Shown: positions 1 through 9,556 of the stretch, piece by piece
Layout: every line of letters starts with the position of its first letter
How positions within the stretch are numbered: the first letter of the stretch is position 1
Origin: Streptococcus infantis
Lineage (GTDB): Bacteria; Bacillota; Bacilli; Lactobacillales; Streptococcaceae
NCBI RefSeq assembly: GCF_000963255.1
Contig: NZ_JYOV01000005.1
Span: 62,001-126,000, forward strand
DNA: 64,000 nucleotides
Reading direction: 5' to 3'
Program-made: the position numbers and the translations under genes
Notes under the pieces: model-generated
The model's database searches: none
What the model was told of the DNA's origin: nothing
What the model saw: the letters and a program-made list of their open reading frames with translations, nothing else

Positions 1-300
1 TAAATCCTGGAACTTGATGGATAGGTGCTGCTCCACCAGGAACTCCTCCTTCAAAGTTTGGAACTCTGTGGACAGCTGCTTCAGAGCCATTCACACTACC
101 AGTAAACTCTGGTACTTCATGGATAGCTGCTTCTGAACCATTCACACCACCAGTAAACTCTGGTGCTTCATGGATAGCTGCCTCAGAGCCATTTACACCA
201 CCAGTAAACTCTGGTACTTCATGGATAGCTGCTTCTGAACCATTTACACCACCAGTAAACTCTGGCACTTCATGGATAGCTGCCTCTGTTTTGCCTGATT
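1..300 (-). repeat. 51-bp tandem repeats encoding 17-residue PEFTGGVNG units in the fucosidase
   Basis: About five to six direct repeats with a 51-bp period encode units built around [17 protein letters not shown]. The array runs off the left edge of the window. The same unit occurs near the C-termini of both sialidases at 14.3 kb and 18.2 kb. It is probably an extended wall-spanning stalk just before the sortase signal. Confidence 0.85.
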
Positions 301-3300
301 CTTCTTTCTTAGTTCCGACTAGCACAATCTCATCTTGTGCTGCTTCAAGAACTTCGCTAAGTTTTTTAGTACGGCTTCCATCTGGTGCTACTTCTGTTAA
401 GATACGTTCCTTGCCTGCGCGACCTACCTGAGTTACGCGAGTTTCACCTTCTGGAAGAGTTGGATCTTCTCGTTTAACAGTCTTGAAGTTGAGAACTTCT
501 TCTACTACCTCAAGGCTTGGTTGACTAAAGTTCAATTCTTTAACACCTTCAGTCGGAAGATTTGAATGTTTTTCTTCCTCTTTCGGAGTTGCTTGAAGCT
601 GGTTGATAGAAGTTAGAGCTGCTTGCAAGGCCTTATCAACTGCATCCTGACTTTTAGCTGCTTCGATAGCAGTAAGAGCCTTTTCTGACAACTCAACTAG
701 TTTCTTCTTAGCTTCTTTATCGCTGCCTAGTTCCTTGCTCTTGTTTTGAATGGCTTCTGCCAAACTTGCCATAGCCTTATCATAGTCAATCTTAGGCTCT
801 TCCGGCTGTGCTGGTGGCTCTGGTTTTGGTTCCTCTTTTGGAGTCGCTTGAAGTTGGTTGATAGAAGTTAGAGCTGCTTGCAAGGCTTTGTCTACCGCAT
901 CCTGAGTCTTAGCTGCCTCAATAGCAGTAAGAGCTTGCTCTGATAACTCAACTAGTTTCTTCTTGGCTTCCTTATCATCACCTAGTTCCTTGCTCTTGTT
1001 TTGGATGGCCTCTGCCAGACTTGCCATAGCCTTATCATAGTTAGGCTCTTCTGGTTGGGCTGGTTGCTCTGGTTTTGGTTCCTCTTTCGGAGTTGCTTGA
1101 AGCTGATTGATAGAAGTTAGAGCTGCTTGCAAGGCTTTGTCTACCGCATCCTGAGTCTTAGCTGCCTCGATAGCAGTAAGAGCTTGCTCTGATAACTCAA
1201 CTAGTTTCTTCTTAGCTTCCTTATCATCACCTAGTTCTTTGGTCTTGTTTTGGATGGCCTCTGCTAGACTTGCCATAGCCTTATCATAGTTAGGCTCTTC
1301 TGGTTGAGCTGGTGTTTCTTCGACACCGTAGTTTTCTTCCTTATCAAGGATCGTTTGCAGGGCTGTAGCTGTTTTGAGAACTTCTTGTGGTTTAGCATCA
1401 CTTGCTGAAAGTTGCTCTGATAATTTGTCCAAGTTTGACTTGAAAGCTTGACGTGCCTCTGGAGTGTTCTTCAAGCTTGTTTGGTCAAATTTATCCAATT
1501 CATCCTTCCAGTTCTTCATAGTTTGAAGCAACTCTTCTTTGGTATAAAGAGCACTATCTTCTCCATGAGTGATAAACTGGTCAACTTGGATACCAATATT
1601 TTTCGTAGTATCATTACGTTTTGGATCCAATTGCAAGGTTACAGCATGCCATCCCTCTTCAAGTCCTGTTAGACGAACGAGAGTCTGATCACCTTGACGT
1701 GTGGCAGCTGTACCACTGAAGTACTTCTTACCGTTGTATTCAGACGCATTACCTAGACCATCTTGATACTCGACTCTTCTACCGTCTAACGTCACCTTGT
1801 AGATACCATGACCTGGGTCTACAAAACCTTTAATTTCTAAACCTGTACCGTAGAAGTAGGCTGTTACACTAGCATTTTTCTTTTGCTCTTCCGTTAAACG
1901 ACCAAATGACGCCCAAGACTCAGTGTTTTGGTATTTACCTGATGAATTGGTTTCATGGTGCCAACCTGGGCTATAGTCAAGTTGACTGGCCTGATCATCA
2001 TGACTGACTTGATCTTTTTGAAGCAATTCAGCTTTCATCACTCGAATCGTCGCTTCTGAAGCAAAGCCAAGCAAAGCCTCATCTGAAGCACTCGTCATTT
2101 TCACTTTGAAGTCAAAGATAGAGTCAGCTTGCTCCGTAAAGTCAATTGTTGGAATTGTCAAAGTCTTTTCTGTTTCACCTTCTTGGAAGGTCAAATCAGC
2201 TGTTGTATCCTTATAAACCTTACCGTGAACCCCTGTTCCTGGTTCAGTCACGACATGGACTGTTGCAGCTCCTTTGCTACCACCAACACGTTTAATGGTT
2301 ACAGTAACTGGTTGGCCTTTTTGAACTTCATAGGTAGTTTCTTTCAACTCAAACATACCTTTACCAGCATTATTGAGCGTGTAGATACCTTCAGTTGCAA
2401 TAGCTTTGCCAGTTTTGTTGACGAGTTTGATGGTGTGTTCACCTGGAGCCAAGTCATCTGTTTCATAAACCATCTGGCTACGTTTACGAGCCGCATTATT
2501 AGTTTGTACGTCTGCAACCTTTTGACCATCCACATAAACTGACATTTCACCGTGATTTGGATCCACTGTAGATACGACATAAGCCTTAGTTCCATTGAAA
2601 CGGTAGGTTACGCTAGCATCTTTTTGATTGGTCCACATGGATGTTCCACGGACACCTTCAGATTCGTCATACCAGGTTGTATTTGCTTTATCAGCTGTTG
2701 TATTTGAATGGTAATCCAAGCCTAGAGGATAGCCGTCTGTTTTTTCGATACTACTTGGTGTCTTATAAACAGAGAAGTTTGTCAAAATAGGAGTTGCTTG
2801 TGAATTCGTGATAGTCACACGAATCTTTTGTGCTTCCACAGGTTGACCTTGGACGAGACGACGATAACCAACAGTCGAACCTTCTCCATATGGAACCCAG
2901 CGACCATTGAGCTCAACTTCAACCTTAAATCCAGAGATGCGTTGACCTTTAGCAATATCTTCTTTGAGTTCGACTACGTCAAAGCGTCTCTTTTGACCGA
3001 GATCCACAGTAAATTCACCTGTCTTGGCATCATTTGACAATGCCCAACTAGTATCATCCTTACCATCTGTTAGGTTGCTTGCTTGATACAAGTGATTCTT
3101 ACGAGTAGAGCTTGCAGTGACAGTTCCTCCCTTGGCGAAGTCAGTCGCATACATTTGATCCAAGGTTGCTCGGAATTCTTGCAAGCGAGCGACGTCTGCG
3201 TCTGCGAATTTACCTTCTTTATTTGGTGGAATATTGAGGAGAAGTGGCGTTCCACGACCAACAGACTTGAAGTAGATATCCATCAAATCTTTGATTGATT

Positions 3301-6070
3301 TTGGTTGTTGATTGTCATGGTAGAACCAACCTGAACGAATAGAAACGTCTGCTTCACCGACAGAGTACATATCTCCTTCTGGGTCTCCATGGTTGAGATA
3401 TTCATTCTTCACATCGTCAGTGATCTTAGCTTTCTTAACCTTATGCCAAACTGGATCTCCAGCGATACCACGTTCATTACCGATCCAACGGACACTTGTT
3501 GGTTGAGCAGAGAAGATAGCGATATCTCCTTCAGCTTCCTTAATGTACTTGAACCATTCGTCAAAGGTGTAGGTTACTTTTTGAGCTCCGCTACCACGCG
3601 CTCCATCCATCCAGACTTCGATAAATTTACCATTATTTCCGTATTTAGGATTGCCAAGGATTTCCTTGAGCTGGTTGAGGTAGTATTCGTTGTACTCTTT
3701 TTCAGTTGAAACATGATATTTAGGGTTATTGGCATCCCATGGTGATAGGTAAACACCCATATTCATGTCATATTTCGTTGCTGATTTAGAGATTTCTTCG
3801 AGAAGGTCACCTTTACCGTCTTTCCATGGACTTGCAGCTACCGTATGGTCTGTGTATTTAGATGGATAAATCACAAAACCGTCGTGGTGTTTGACAACCA
3901 TGATTGTTCGTTTGAATCCAGCATCCTTCAAAGTCTTAATCCACTGGTCTGTATCAAGGTTAGTTGGGTTAAAGTTTTGAGGATTTTCTCTACCGTTACC
4001 CCACTCAGAGTTGGTATAGGTATTCATACCATAGTGGATGAAGGCAGCTAATTCTTCTTTATGGTAGTCCAATTGGGCCTTGCTTGGTAGTGGTCCATAG
4101 TTTCCAATTTCTGTTTCTTCGTCTTTTGGATCCACTACTGGAGTTGCAGGAGTTACTGGTTTTGGATCTTCAATTTTTTCGTATTCAAAAATAACTTGGT
4201 TCACTCCTTTATGTTGGATTGTTGCTTCTTGGCTTGCCTTGACTGCACGGTAGCCTGCAATTTCTTTGGCTTGGAATCTGTGAACAAAGGAAACTTCATA
4301 TTCTTTACCATCGTTATTATCCACAGTCGCAGTTGCTAATTCTTGGTCGGTACCTTTCAAACGATAATGAACGTCAAAGGAACCTTTATTGACCTTATAA
4401 ACAACCTTGATAACGCGAGTTCCTGCAGGAGCCTTGCTCACAACACTATAATCATCTTCCCAAGCGTCTTTTAGTTGCTTATTGACAGTTTTGCCGTCAA
4501 TCGATACAATCTCATATTTTTCTTTATTCTTCTTGAAGAAGTCAGTCTTTTCAATTTCTGTTTTATAGTTATAGTCGAACTGAGTTCCAACTTCTGTCTT
4601 TTCAACAAAAGTATCGTTTTCTTTGACTGGATTATCATTTTGGTCTAGGTGTTCGACAACAACTCGTCCATAATCAACACCTTCAAGAAGAGTCGCTACA
4701 CCACTTTCATCGAAGGAATATTTGTTTTCACCGATAACAGCTGTCTTATTTCGAAGCATTTCTCCCTCTGGAGTGAAGTAATAACGATTGCCGTTATCGC
4801 CTTGATACCAACCTTTAACACCGTATTTGTCAATGATTTCTTTGACCCATGCTAATTGTTCTGGTGAGAGGACAAGCCCTCCTCCAAAGCGATCTTTTTC
4901 AGCAATGTTTGCATTATCGACAGTTCCACGTTGGTGGATCCCAATGACCTTACCATCACCGTTGATAATTCCACCACCTGAAAGACCTGATACAGAAGTC
5001 AAACGATAAGTGACACCAACTGTTCCCTTATCATCATACTTTTCAGTACCTTTAACAACACCGTCCGCCTTATACAATTGACCTGGAACAATTGGTTCCT
5101 TCAATTCTGGAGAAGTTGAATCTGTAGGGTAACCGATGATGCTAACAGGTTCTCCAGCTTTGTATTCTCGATGTTCTGCTAAAGGAGTAAAGGTAGCTGC
5201 CTTATTTGGACTTGCAATTGAAAGTGGAACTGGAGCTACAACCAAGGCTAGGTCATTCTTATAGCCTTCACCGAATTTTTCTTTATTCCAGAAATGAATA
5301 TCCTTTTCCTTGAACAAAACAGTATTTCCTGAGCTTGGCAAAGAATTATTCTTAGCAGTATTTGAACCTACATTGTAGTAGAACTTAGCCGTATCACCAC
5401 CACGGATAGATCCCGCATTAGTATCCGCATCCTTGACTAAGAAGTTGTGGGCCACTGTCAAGATGACATTTGGAGCAACAAAGATACCTGAACCTGAGTT
5501 AAGGTATCGCTGACTACCGCCATTGGCCAAAGGTGAGCTAAAGATTGAATAAACCATAGTAGCAGATGTAGCTGGTTGACCGTCATAATTGATATGCTTA
5601 AGGTCTTGTCCGCCATTGATAATGGCTCTATTTTCTTTTCCAGCTTCAGATGGAGCTGCTTCTGTAGGTTTCAAAATGCTCTTAGTCTCTACTTGTGGAC
5701 TTTCTTTCTCTGAAACAATAGCTGCAGTATCCATTTTTTTCACTGGTGTATCAGGATAAGCACGATCAGGGATTTCTTCAGGGAGTAAATCACTAGCCAC
5801 TTCAGCAGTTTTTCCTTCCTCTGCCACCTTCTCGACAGCAGGTTCTGTTTTTTCAGTTACTTCTTCTTTGACTGCTTCTTCTTTTTCATGATCTACATCT
5901 GCCACTTCTTTTGCTTGACTATCTACTTCAAGTTTTGGTTCTGTCACAAGTTCACTAGCCGCAACATTACCAGATGCAAAAAAAGCAAGACCGACTGCTA
6001 CAGAAGCAACACCAACAGTCAGTTTACGAATACTAAATATTCGACCTTTTTCTAAAAAATATTGTTTCAT
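1..6070 (-). CDS. Surface serine protease / GH29 alpha-L-fucosidase multidomain protein (partial)
   Basis: The 3' end, with any LPXTG anchor, lies beyond base 1; 2,023 codons are visible. Residues 1-45 form a YSIRK-type signal peptide (FSIRK). Residues about 150-395 look like a V8/trypsin-like serine protease with His208 (TVAHN), Asp273 (NDLAL) and Ser364 (GLSGGG). Glucan-binding-like and MucBP-like segments (about 400-640) precede a GH29 fucosidase domain (about 660-960; AFIHYGMN, and VWMDGA with likely nucleophile Asp822). After it come an F5/8C-like domain (985-1105), two beta-sandwich binding modules (1111-1234, 1348-1494), a Calx-beta-like domain (1236-1346), three FIVAR-like repeats, a G5-like domain (1855-1925) and 17-residue repeats. 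The start ATG has SD TTAGGAG. The inferred job is removing fucose from host glycans at the cell surface; the protease substrate is unknown. Domain names come from motif reading, not a profile search. Confidence 0.85.
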   Translation of the reverse strand, partial: MKQYFLEKGRIFSIRKLTVGVASVAVGLAFFASGNVAASELVTEPKLEVDSQAKEVADVDHEKEEAVKEEVTEKTEPAVEKVAEEGKTAEVASDLLPEEIPDRAYPDTPVKKMDTAAIVSEKESPQVETKSILKPTEAAPSEAGKENRAIINGGQDLKHINYDGQPATSATMVYSIFSSPLANGGSQRYLNSGSGIFVAPNVILTVAHNFLVKDADTNAGSIRGGDTAKFYYNVGSNTAKNNSLPSSGNTVLFKEKDIHFWNKEKFGEGYKNDLALVVAPVPLSIASPNKAATFTPLAEHREYKAGEPVSIIGYPTDSTSPELKEPIVPGQLYKADGVVKGTEKYDDKGTVGVTYRLTSVSGLSGGGIINGDGKVIGIHQRGTVDNANIAEKDRFGGGLVLSPEQLAWVKEIIDKYGVKGWYQGDNGNRYYFTPEGEMLRNKTAVIGENKYSFDESGVATLLEGVDYGRVVVEHLDQNDNPVKENDTFVEKTEVGTQFDYNYKTEIEKTDFFKKNKEKYEIVSIDGKTVNKQLKDAWEDDYSVVSKAPAGTRVIKVVYKVNKGSFDVHYRLKGTDQELATATVDNNDGKEYEVSFVHRFQAKEIAGYRAVKASQEATIQHKGVNQVIFEYEKIEDPKPVTPATPVVDPKDEETEIGNYGPLPSKAQLDYHKEELAAFIHYGMNTYTNSEWGNGRENPQNFNPTNLDTDQWIKTLKDAGFKRTIMVVKHHDGFVIYPSKYTDHTVAASPWKDGKGDLLEEISKSATKYDMNMGVYLSPWDANNPKYHVSTEKEYNEYYLNQLKEILGNPKYGNNGKFIEVWMDGARGSGAQKVTYTFDEWFKYIKEAEGDIAIFSAQPTSVRWIGNERGIAGDPVWHKVKKAKITDDVKNEYLNHGDPEGDMYSVGEADVSIRSGWFYHDNQQPKSIKDLMDIYFKSVGRGTPLLLNIPPNKEGKFADADVARLQEFRATLDQMYATDFAKGGTVTASSTRKNHLYQASNLTDGKDDTSWALSNDAKTGEFTVDLGQKRRFDVVELKEDIAKGQRISGFKVEVELNGRWVPYGEGSTVGYRRLVQGQPVEAQKIRVTITNSQATPILTNFSVYKTPSSIEKTDGYPLGLDYHSNTTADKANTTWYDESEGVRGTSMWTNQKDASVTYRFNGTKAYVVSTVDPNHGEMSVYVDGQKVADVQTNNAARKRSQMVYETDDLAPGEHTIKLVNKTGKAIATEGIYTLNNAGKGMFELKETTYEVQKGQPVTVTIKRVGGSKGAATVHVVTEPGTGVHGKVYKDTTADLTFQEGETEKTLTIPTIDFTEQADSIFDFKVKMTSASDEALLGFASEATIRVMKAELLQKDQVSHDDQASQLDYSPGWHHETNSSGKYQNTESWASFGRLTEEQKKNASVTAYFYGTGLEIKGFVDPGHGIYKVTLDGRRVEYQDGLGNASEYNGKKYFSGTAATRQGDQTLVRLTGLEEGWHAVTLQLDPKRNDTTKNIGIQVDQFITHGEDSALYTKEELLQTMKNWKDELDKFDQTSLKNTPEARQAFKSNLDKLSEQLSASDAKPQEVLKTATALQTILDKEENYGVEETPAQPEEPNYDKAMASLAEAIQNKTKELGDDKEAKKKLVELSEQALTAIEAAKTQDAVDKALQAALTSINQLQATPKEEPKPEQPAQPEEPNYDKAMASLAEAIQNKSKELGDDKEAKKKLVELSEQALTAIEAAKTQDAVDKALQAALTSINQLQATPKEEPKPEPPAQPEEPKIDYDKAMASLAEAIQNKSKELGSDKEAKKKLVELSEKALTAIEAAKSQDAVDKALQAALTSINQLQATPKEEEKHSNLPTEGVKELNFSQPSLEVVEEVLNFKTVKREDPTLPEGETRVTQVGRAGKERILTEVAPDGSRTKKLSEVLEAAQDEIVLVGTKKEESGKTEAAIHEVPEFTGGVNGSEAAIHEVPEFTGGVNGSEAAIHEAPEFTGGVNGSEAAIHEVPEFTGSVNGSEAAVHRVPNFEGGVPGGAAPIHQVPGF
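586..1320 (-). repeat. Three about 84-residue FIVAR-like repeats in the fucosidase
   Basis: Near-identical copies begin at about 586, 841 and 1090 (spacing 255 and 249 bp). Each encodes YDKAMASLAEAIQNK followed by a helical segment ending INQLQATPKEE, with proline-rich linkers between copies. Such helical repeats are typical of streptococcal wall proteins and can vary in copy number by recombination. Confidence 0.8.
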
Positions 6071-6201
6071 CAAATACTCCTAATCTTCTAGAGCAGTCAG
6101 CTACTGCCCAAGCCCAGCTTTAGCTGGCGACATTTTTTGTTTGATTCCCTAGCTTAAAATTCTTTCTCTGAGCTATTTATTTTGAGTAAATATAAGGTTG
6201 T

Positions 6202-6215
6202 AGAAATCGCTTACA
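6202..6215 (-). promoter_or_regulatory. cre-like CcpA site in the fucosidase leader
   Basis: Read on the minus strand the site is TGTAAGCGATTTCT, one mismatch from the CcpA consensus TGWAANCGNTNWCA. It lies downstream of the predicted promoter, so it would act by blocking elongation when glucose is plentiful. Confidence 0.6.
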
Positions 6216-6280
6216 TTTTCTAAAAAATAAAATAATGCTTCCTTTAGCAAGAATTTTTCTAGAGTTTTCGCATTATTATA

Positions 6281-6309
6281 AATATACTATGTTATATTAA
6301 AAAATGCAA
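6281..6309 (-). promoter_or_regulatory. Promoter of the fucosidase gene
   Basis: Minus strand: -35 TTGCAT (6304-6309), 17-bp spacer, -10 TATATT (6281-6286). The leader is about 200 nt and holds two small hairpins (6093-6107 and 6114-6127) plus the cre-like site. The rest of the 323-bp gap between this gene and the ROK kinase holds only the kinase terminator. No copy of the nan palindrome is present here. Confidence 0.65.
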
Positions 6310-6366
6310 GGGTTTTCAAAGTTTTAACTAGATTTTTACTAAATGATTATTTTACTGTTTATGACT

Positions 6367-6402
6367 AAAAAATCCTAAATTGGCAAGGCCAACTTAGGAT
6401 TG
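6367..6402 (-). terminator. Terminator of the nan operon (after the ROK kinase)
   Basis: Minus strand AATCCTAAGTTGGC pairs with GCCAATTTAGGATT around a short loop, followed by six T residues. The hairpin overlaps the stop codon of the kinase gene. Confidence 0.85.
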
Positions 6403-7278
6403 TTTTGTTTTGAAGTGATAGTAAGCTCCAAGCATACCCGCAGTATTTTGATGACGCGCAAATTCTAATCTTGTTTTTTCCGCTAAACTTGGAACAAGCG
6501 CATCTTTCAGAGCTGTACGAATTTTCGGTTTCAAAATCGCTTCCTGCCCCATAATACCACCACCTAGTATAACAACCTCTGGATTGGCAACATAACAAAT
6601 GTTAGCAAGACCTTTCCCAAGATAGTCTACCATACGGTCAATTCCCTCCATACAGAGTTTATTGCCTTCTGTAGCTTCTTTGAAAATTCTACGACCATTC
6701 CAATGGGCTACTTCTTCACCATGAGCCTTAGCTACATACTCGACCAAGGCAGTTGTAGAAGCTAAATCTTGGAAGGCTCCATCTTGCATATGCATATAGC
6801 CAACTTCACAGGCAGAATTACTAAATCCATGGAAAATCTGGCCGTCAATGATTAAGCAACCGCCGATACCTGTTCCGATGGTTAAACAAAGCGTTATTCC
6901 TGCACCTTTTCCAGAACCAGAAACAGCTTCTGCTAGCCCTGCACAGTTGACATCATTTTCAATTTCACAAGGAACTTGGAAACTTTCTTCAATTTCTTTT
7001 TTAAATTGAGTCCCTGCATAGTTTGGGATCTGTGGACCAGCATAGAAAATCTCACCCTTATCAGGATCAACCATTCCCGCTGAGGAAATAGCCACACCAG
7101 CCACTGGTCCTTTTTCTAGATAGCTAGCTACGATATCTTTTGTTTTCTGTAAGATATGTGGACCGCCCTTATGAGCCTCAGTCGCTACTTCGTGAGACTC
7201 AACAAGTTGTCCATCTTGGTCAATCAAACCATATTTGATATTAGTTCCACCAATATCAATTGCAACGTAATTAGTCAT
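6394..7278 (-). CDS. nanK: ROK-family sugar kinase, probable N-acetylmannosamine kinase
   Basis: The 294-residue protein opens with the ROK phosphate-1 motif IDIGGTNIKYGLID and carries ENDVNCAGLAEA and a GTGIGG motif, as in N-acetylmannosamine and glucose ROK kinases. In sialic-acid catabolism the enzyme phosphorylates ManNAc to ManNAc-6-P for NanE. It sits 15 bp downstream of the N-acetylneuraminate lyase gene with SD AGGAGG, and is the last gene of the operon before a strong terminator. Substrate assignment is inferred from context; the fold assignment is firm. Confidence 0.85.
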   Translation of the reverse strand: MTNYVAIDIGGTNIKYGLIDQDGQLVESHEVATEAHKGGPHILQKTKDIVASYLEKGPVAGVAISSAGMVDPDKGEIFYAGPQIPNYAGTQFKKEIEESFQVPCEIENDVNCAGLAEAVSGSGKGAGITLCLTIGTGIGGCLIIDGQIFHGFSNSACEVGYMHMQDGAFQDLASTTALVEYVAKAHGEEVAHWNGRRIFKEATEGNKLCMEGIDRMVDYLGKGLANICYVANPEVVILGGGIMGQEAILKPKIRTALKDALVPSLAEKTRLEFARHQNTAGMLGAYYHFKTKQS

Positions 7279-7293
7279 AAAGCCTCCTATTGA

Positions 7294-8211
7294 TTAGAGG
7301 AAACGCTCCTTAGTTTCACGAATCAATTGAGCAGCTGCTTCTACAACTGGACGATCTTCTTCGGTCACTGGTGTAAGTGGAGAACGAACTGATCCGATAT
7401 TAAGTCCTTCATTGATTTTCAAGACTTCCTTGATAACGCCGTACATGTTTCCATGTGCAGCAGTCAATTTACCAATGATAGCGTTGATTGCATATTGCAA
7501 TTCACGCGCTGTTTCTAGGTCTTTATCCGCAATCAATTGGTTGAGTTTCAAGAAGAGTTCTGGCATAGCACCATAAGTACCACCGATACCAGCTTTAGCA
7601 CCCATGAGACGACCACCGAGGAATTGTTCATCTGGACCATTAAAGACGATATGATCATCACCACCAAGACTAACAAAAGTTTGGATATCTTGAACTGGCA
7701 TTGAAGAATTTTTAACACCGATAACACGTGGGTTCTTCAACATTTCTGTGTAAAGACTTGGAGTCAAAGCAACACCTGCCAATTGAGGAATGTTATAGAT
7801 AACATAGTCTGTGTTTGGTGCTGCTGCACTAATGTCGTTCCAGTATTTTGCTACTGAGTACTCAGGCAAACGGAAGTAAATTGGTGGGATTGTTGCGATA
7901 GCATCAACACCCAAGCTTTCTGCATGACGAGCAAGTTCGATACTGTCTTTAGTATTGTTGCAAGCCACGTGAGCAATGATTGTCAATTTACCTTTAGCAA
8001 CAGCCATGACTTCTTCCAAGATCAATTTGCGATCTTCTACACTTTGGTAGATACATTCACCTGAAGAACCGTTGACATAAAGTCCTTGAACACCTTTATC
8101 AATAAAGTATTGCACCAAGGCACGAGTACGTTCTGGGCTTACTTCGCCCGCATCATCATAACATGCGTAGAAGGCAGGAATGACGCCTTCATATTTTTTT
8201 AAATCTGACAT
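7294..8211 (-). CDS. N-acetylneuraminate lyase
   Basis: This 305-residue TIM-barrel protein of the DHDPS/NAL family splits N-acetylneuraminate into ManNAc and pyruvate. Visible motifs are NGSSGE (pyruvate carboxylate binding), the YNIP tyrosine and the Schiff-base lysine in VIGVKNSS. SD AGGAG lies before the ATG. An internal operon promoter with its own nan palindrome and cre site sits in the 164-bp gap upstream (8212-8375), so lyase and kinase can be expressed apart from the transporter genes. The E. coli name for the enzyme is nanA, which in pneumococci denotes the sialidase, so no symbol is given. Confidence 0.92.
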   Translation of the reverse strand: MSDLKKYEGVIPAFYACYDDAGEVSPERTRALVQYFIDKGVQGLYVNGSSGECIYQSVEDRKLILEEVMAVAKGKLTIIAHVACNNTKDSIELARHAESLGVDAIATIPPIYFRLPEYSVAKYWNDISAAAPNTDYVIYNIPQLAGVALTPSLYTEMLKNPRVIGVKNSSMPVQDIQTFVSLGGDDHIVFNGPDEQFLGGRLMGAKAGIGGTYGAMPELFLKLNQLIADKDLETARELQYAINAIIGKLTAAHGNMYGVIKEVLKINEGLNIGSVRSPLTPVTEEDRPVVEAAAQLIRETKERFL

Positions 8212-8268
8212 AGATTTCTCCTAAGATTTCTTATTATCTGCTCTGAACAGATGATTTTTTACTATTTT

Positions 8269-8367
8269 AGTATACACCTTGTGAAAAGCGCTTTCAATAC
8301 ATCCAAGCCACTTAGATTTTAATTTCTATTCATCTCCCATAGCTTTTCATGTTTGAAAGTAGTTTCA
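8269..8367 (-). promoter_or_regulatory. nan-type promoter module of the lyase-kinase unit
   Basis: Minus strand: -35 TTGAAA (8292-8297), 17 bp, -10 TATACT (8269-8274). A cre-like site GAAAGCGCTTTTC overlaps the -35 and spacer. Upstream lie the perfect palindrome-like box TGAAAGTAGTTTCA (8354-8367) and a weaker proximal half-site (8314-8327), 56 and 16 bp from the -35. This geometry recurs at four other promoters in the window. Confidence 0.85.
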
Positions 8368-8375
8368 TATCATTT

Positions 8376-9026
8376 TCAATCTGCTTGATATTTAGCAAAC
8401 AATTTTTCCATTAATCCAGCTTGGCAAAAGGCAAGAAGACCAAAGCCAAAGAGTAGAAATGCTGATCCACCGAGCACTAGAGTAAAGCCCGATAGATAGA
8501 GAAGCATAATGATTAATAAAATAATCGCAAGCATCAAGAAGAACCACACGAAGTTAAAGCTAACTAAGAGCAAGCCCTTTTGAAGAACTTCTTTCCAAGT
8601 CAAGTCATAGCGTGCTGCAATTGGATAACTAGCCAACATCACTAGGGTTAAAAATATCAGAATTCCCAGGCAAATGGCCTTAATTAGCTGAAAGCCTAGG
8701 CCTGTTTGCCCCCAGAATAGAGACAAGTCAACTACACTAATTAGAAAAATTCCTAGTTCCAACAAACCTAACTGGAGACCTAATTTCAAATTCTGCTTAA
8801 AGGCTCTCATATACGTTTTAAAAACAGGAACTCGACGACTACCCTTAACTTCGAAGATTGTCTGATAGAGACTGATTTTTGCTACTCCGATTGTCACAAT
8901 AGGCAAACAAGACACAACAAAGAGTAGGTTAACCGTCACGATATCTAAAACCTTCTCACAAAATCGCATAAGAAAGTTATCCGTATCGAATGCCGCTTTT
9001 ATCAATCCAGATCCTTTATGTGCCAT
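8376..9026 (-). CDS. DUF624 (YesL-family) membrane protein
   Basis: This 216-residue protein has about five hydrophobic helices and the DUF624 signature (FCEKVLDIVTVNLLFVVSCL, then PIVTIGVAKISLY). YesL-like proteins accompany carbohydrate ABC transporters in Firmicutes; their biochemical role is not established. The ATG follows SD AGGAGG and the gene is 20 bp downstream of yhcH. Its conserved place in the nan operon suggests a helper role in uptake or sensing of sialic acid, which is inference. Confidence 0.8.
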   Translation of the reverse strand: MAHKGSGLIKAAFDTDNFLMRFCEKVLDIVTVNLLFVVSCLPIVTIGVAKISLYQTIFEVKGSRRVPVFKTYMRAFKQNLKLGLQLGLLELGIFLISVVDLSLFWGQTGLGFQLIKAICLGILIFLTLVMLASYPIAARYDLTWKEVLQKGLLLVSFNFVWFFLMLAIILLIIMLLYLSGFTLVLGGSAFLLFGFGLLAFCQAGLMEKLFAKYQAD

Positions 9027-9046
9027 TGTTTGCTCCTCCTAACTGA

Positions 9047-9499
9047 CTAATCGATTAAAATTTTAAATAAGTATTTGCGAACTTTATCTTCCATACCTGC
9101 ATAGCCATTAGGCTGATGAGGTTCACCTGGGAAAAAGACTGCAAAATTGTGATATCCCAACAAGAGTGGGTATTGTTCATGACAATGGACAAAGCCAATA
9201 TCACTGGCTTCATCAAAGGCTACAGCCTCATCTTTAACGCGAGAACCATAGCTAGAGTACTCATGTCCTTCAACTAACAAATGCAAATCTGCATAGTTTT
9301 TATGATGCTCAAAGCGATCATTTTCTTCTTGGTTGAGAACATTTTCCTGTACAACTAAGAAAACCTTATCTCCATCAATCTCGTATTTGCCTAATTCAAA
9401 ACTATCTTTACGATGCTCATAGAGATAATCAATGGCCTTGTCCAGATTAGGATGAATTCCCTTGTAAAAGCTAATGTTTTTTAAATCATCAAAAATCAT
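9047..9499 (-). CDS. YhcH/YjgK/YiaL-family protein (sialic-acid operon anomerase-like)
   Basis: The protein is 150 residues from the ATG preceded by SD AAAGGAAA; an upstream in-frame ATG at 9535 has a poorer site. The cupin-like YhcH family is the beta-galactosidase small-domain fold, implicated in E. coli (NanQ) in sialic-acid anomer interconversion. Motifs include the N-terminal DDLKNISFYKGIHPNLDKAI and PGEPHQPN with likely metal-binding His residues. It lies between satC and the DUF624 gene, after a 200-bp gap holding a long inverted repeat. Confidence 0.82.
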   Translation of the reverse strand: MIFDDLKNISFYKGIHPNLDKAIDYLYEHRKDSFELGKYEIDGDKVFLVVQENVLNQEENDRFEHHKNYADLHLLVEGHEYSSYGSRVKDEAVAFDEASDIGFVHCHEQYPLLLGYHNFAVFFPGEPHQPNGYAGMEDKVRKYLFKILID

Positions 9500-9556
9500 A
9501 GTAATTTCCTTTACCTGATTGTTACCTTCAGACATACGATGTCTAGCCAGTAAGTT

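Noticed and set aside
6216..6400. Fucosidase gene as a sixth member of the five-promoter nan module
   Set aside because: No TGAAAnTAnTTTC box lies 56 bp upstream of its -35, and the proximal position does not match either. Only a cre-like site is shared.
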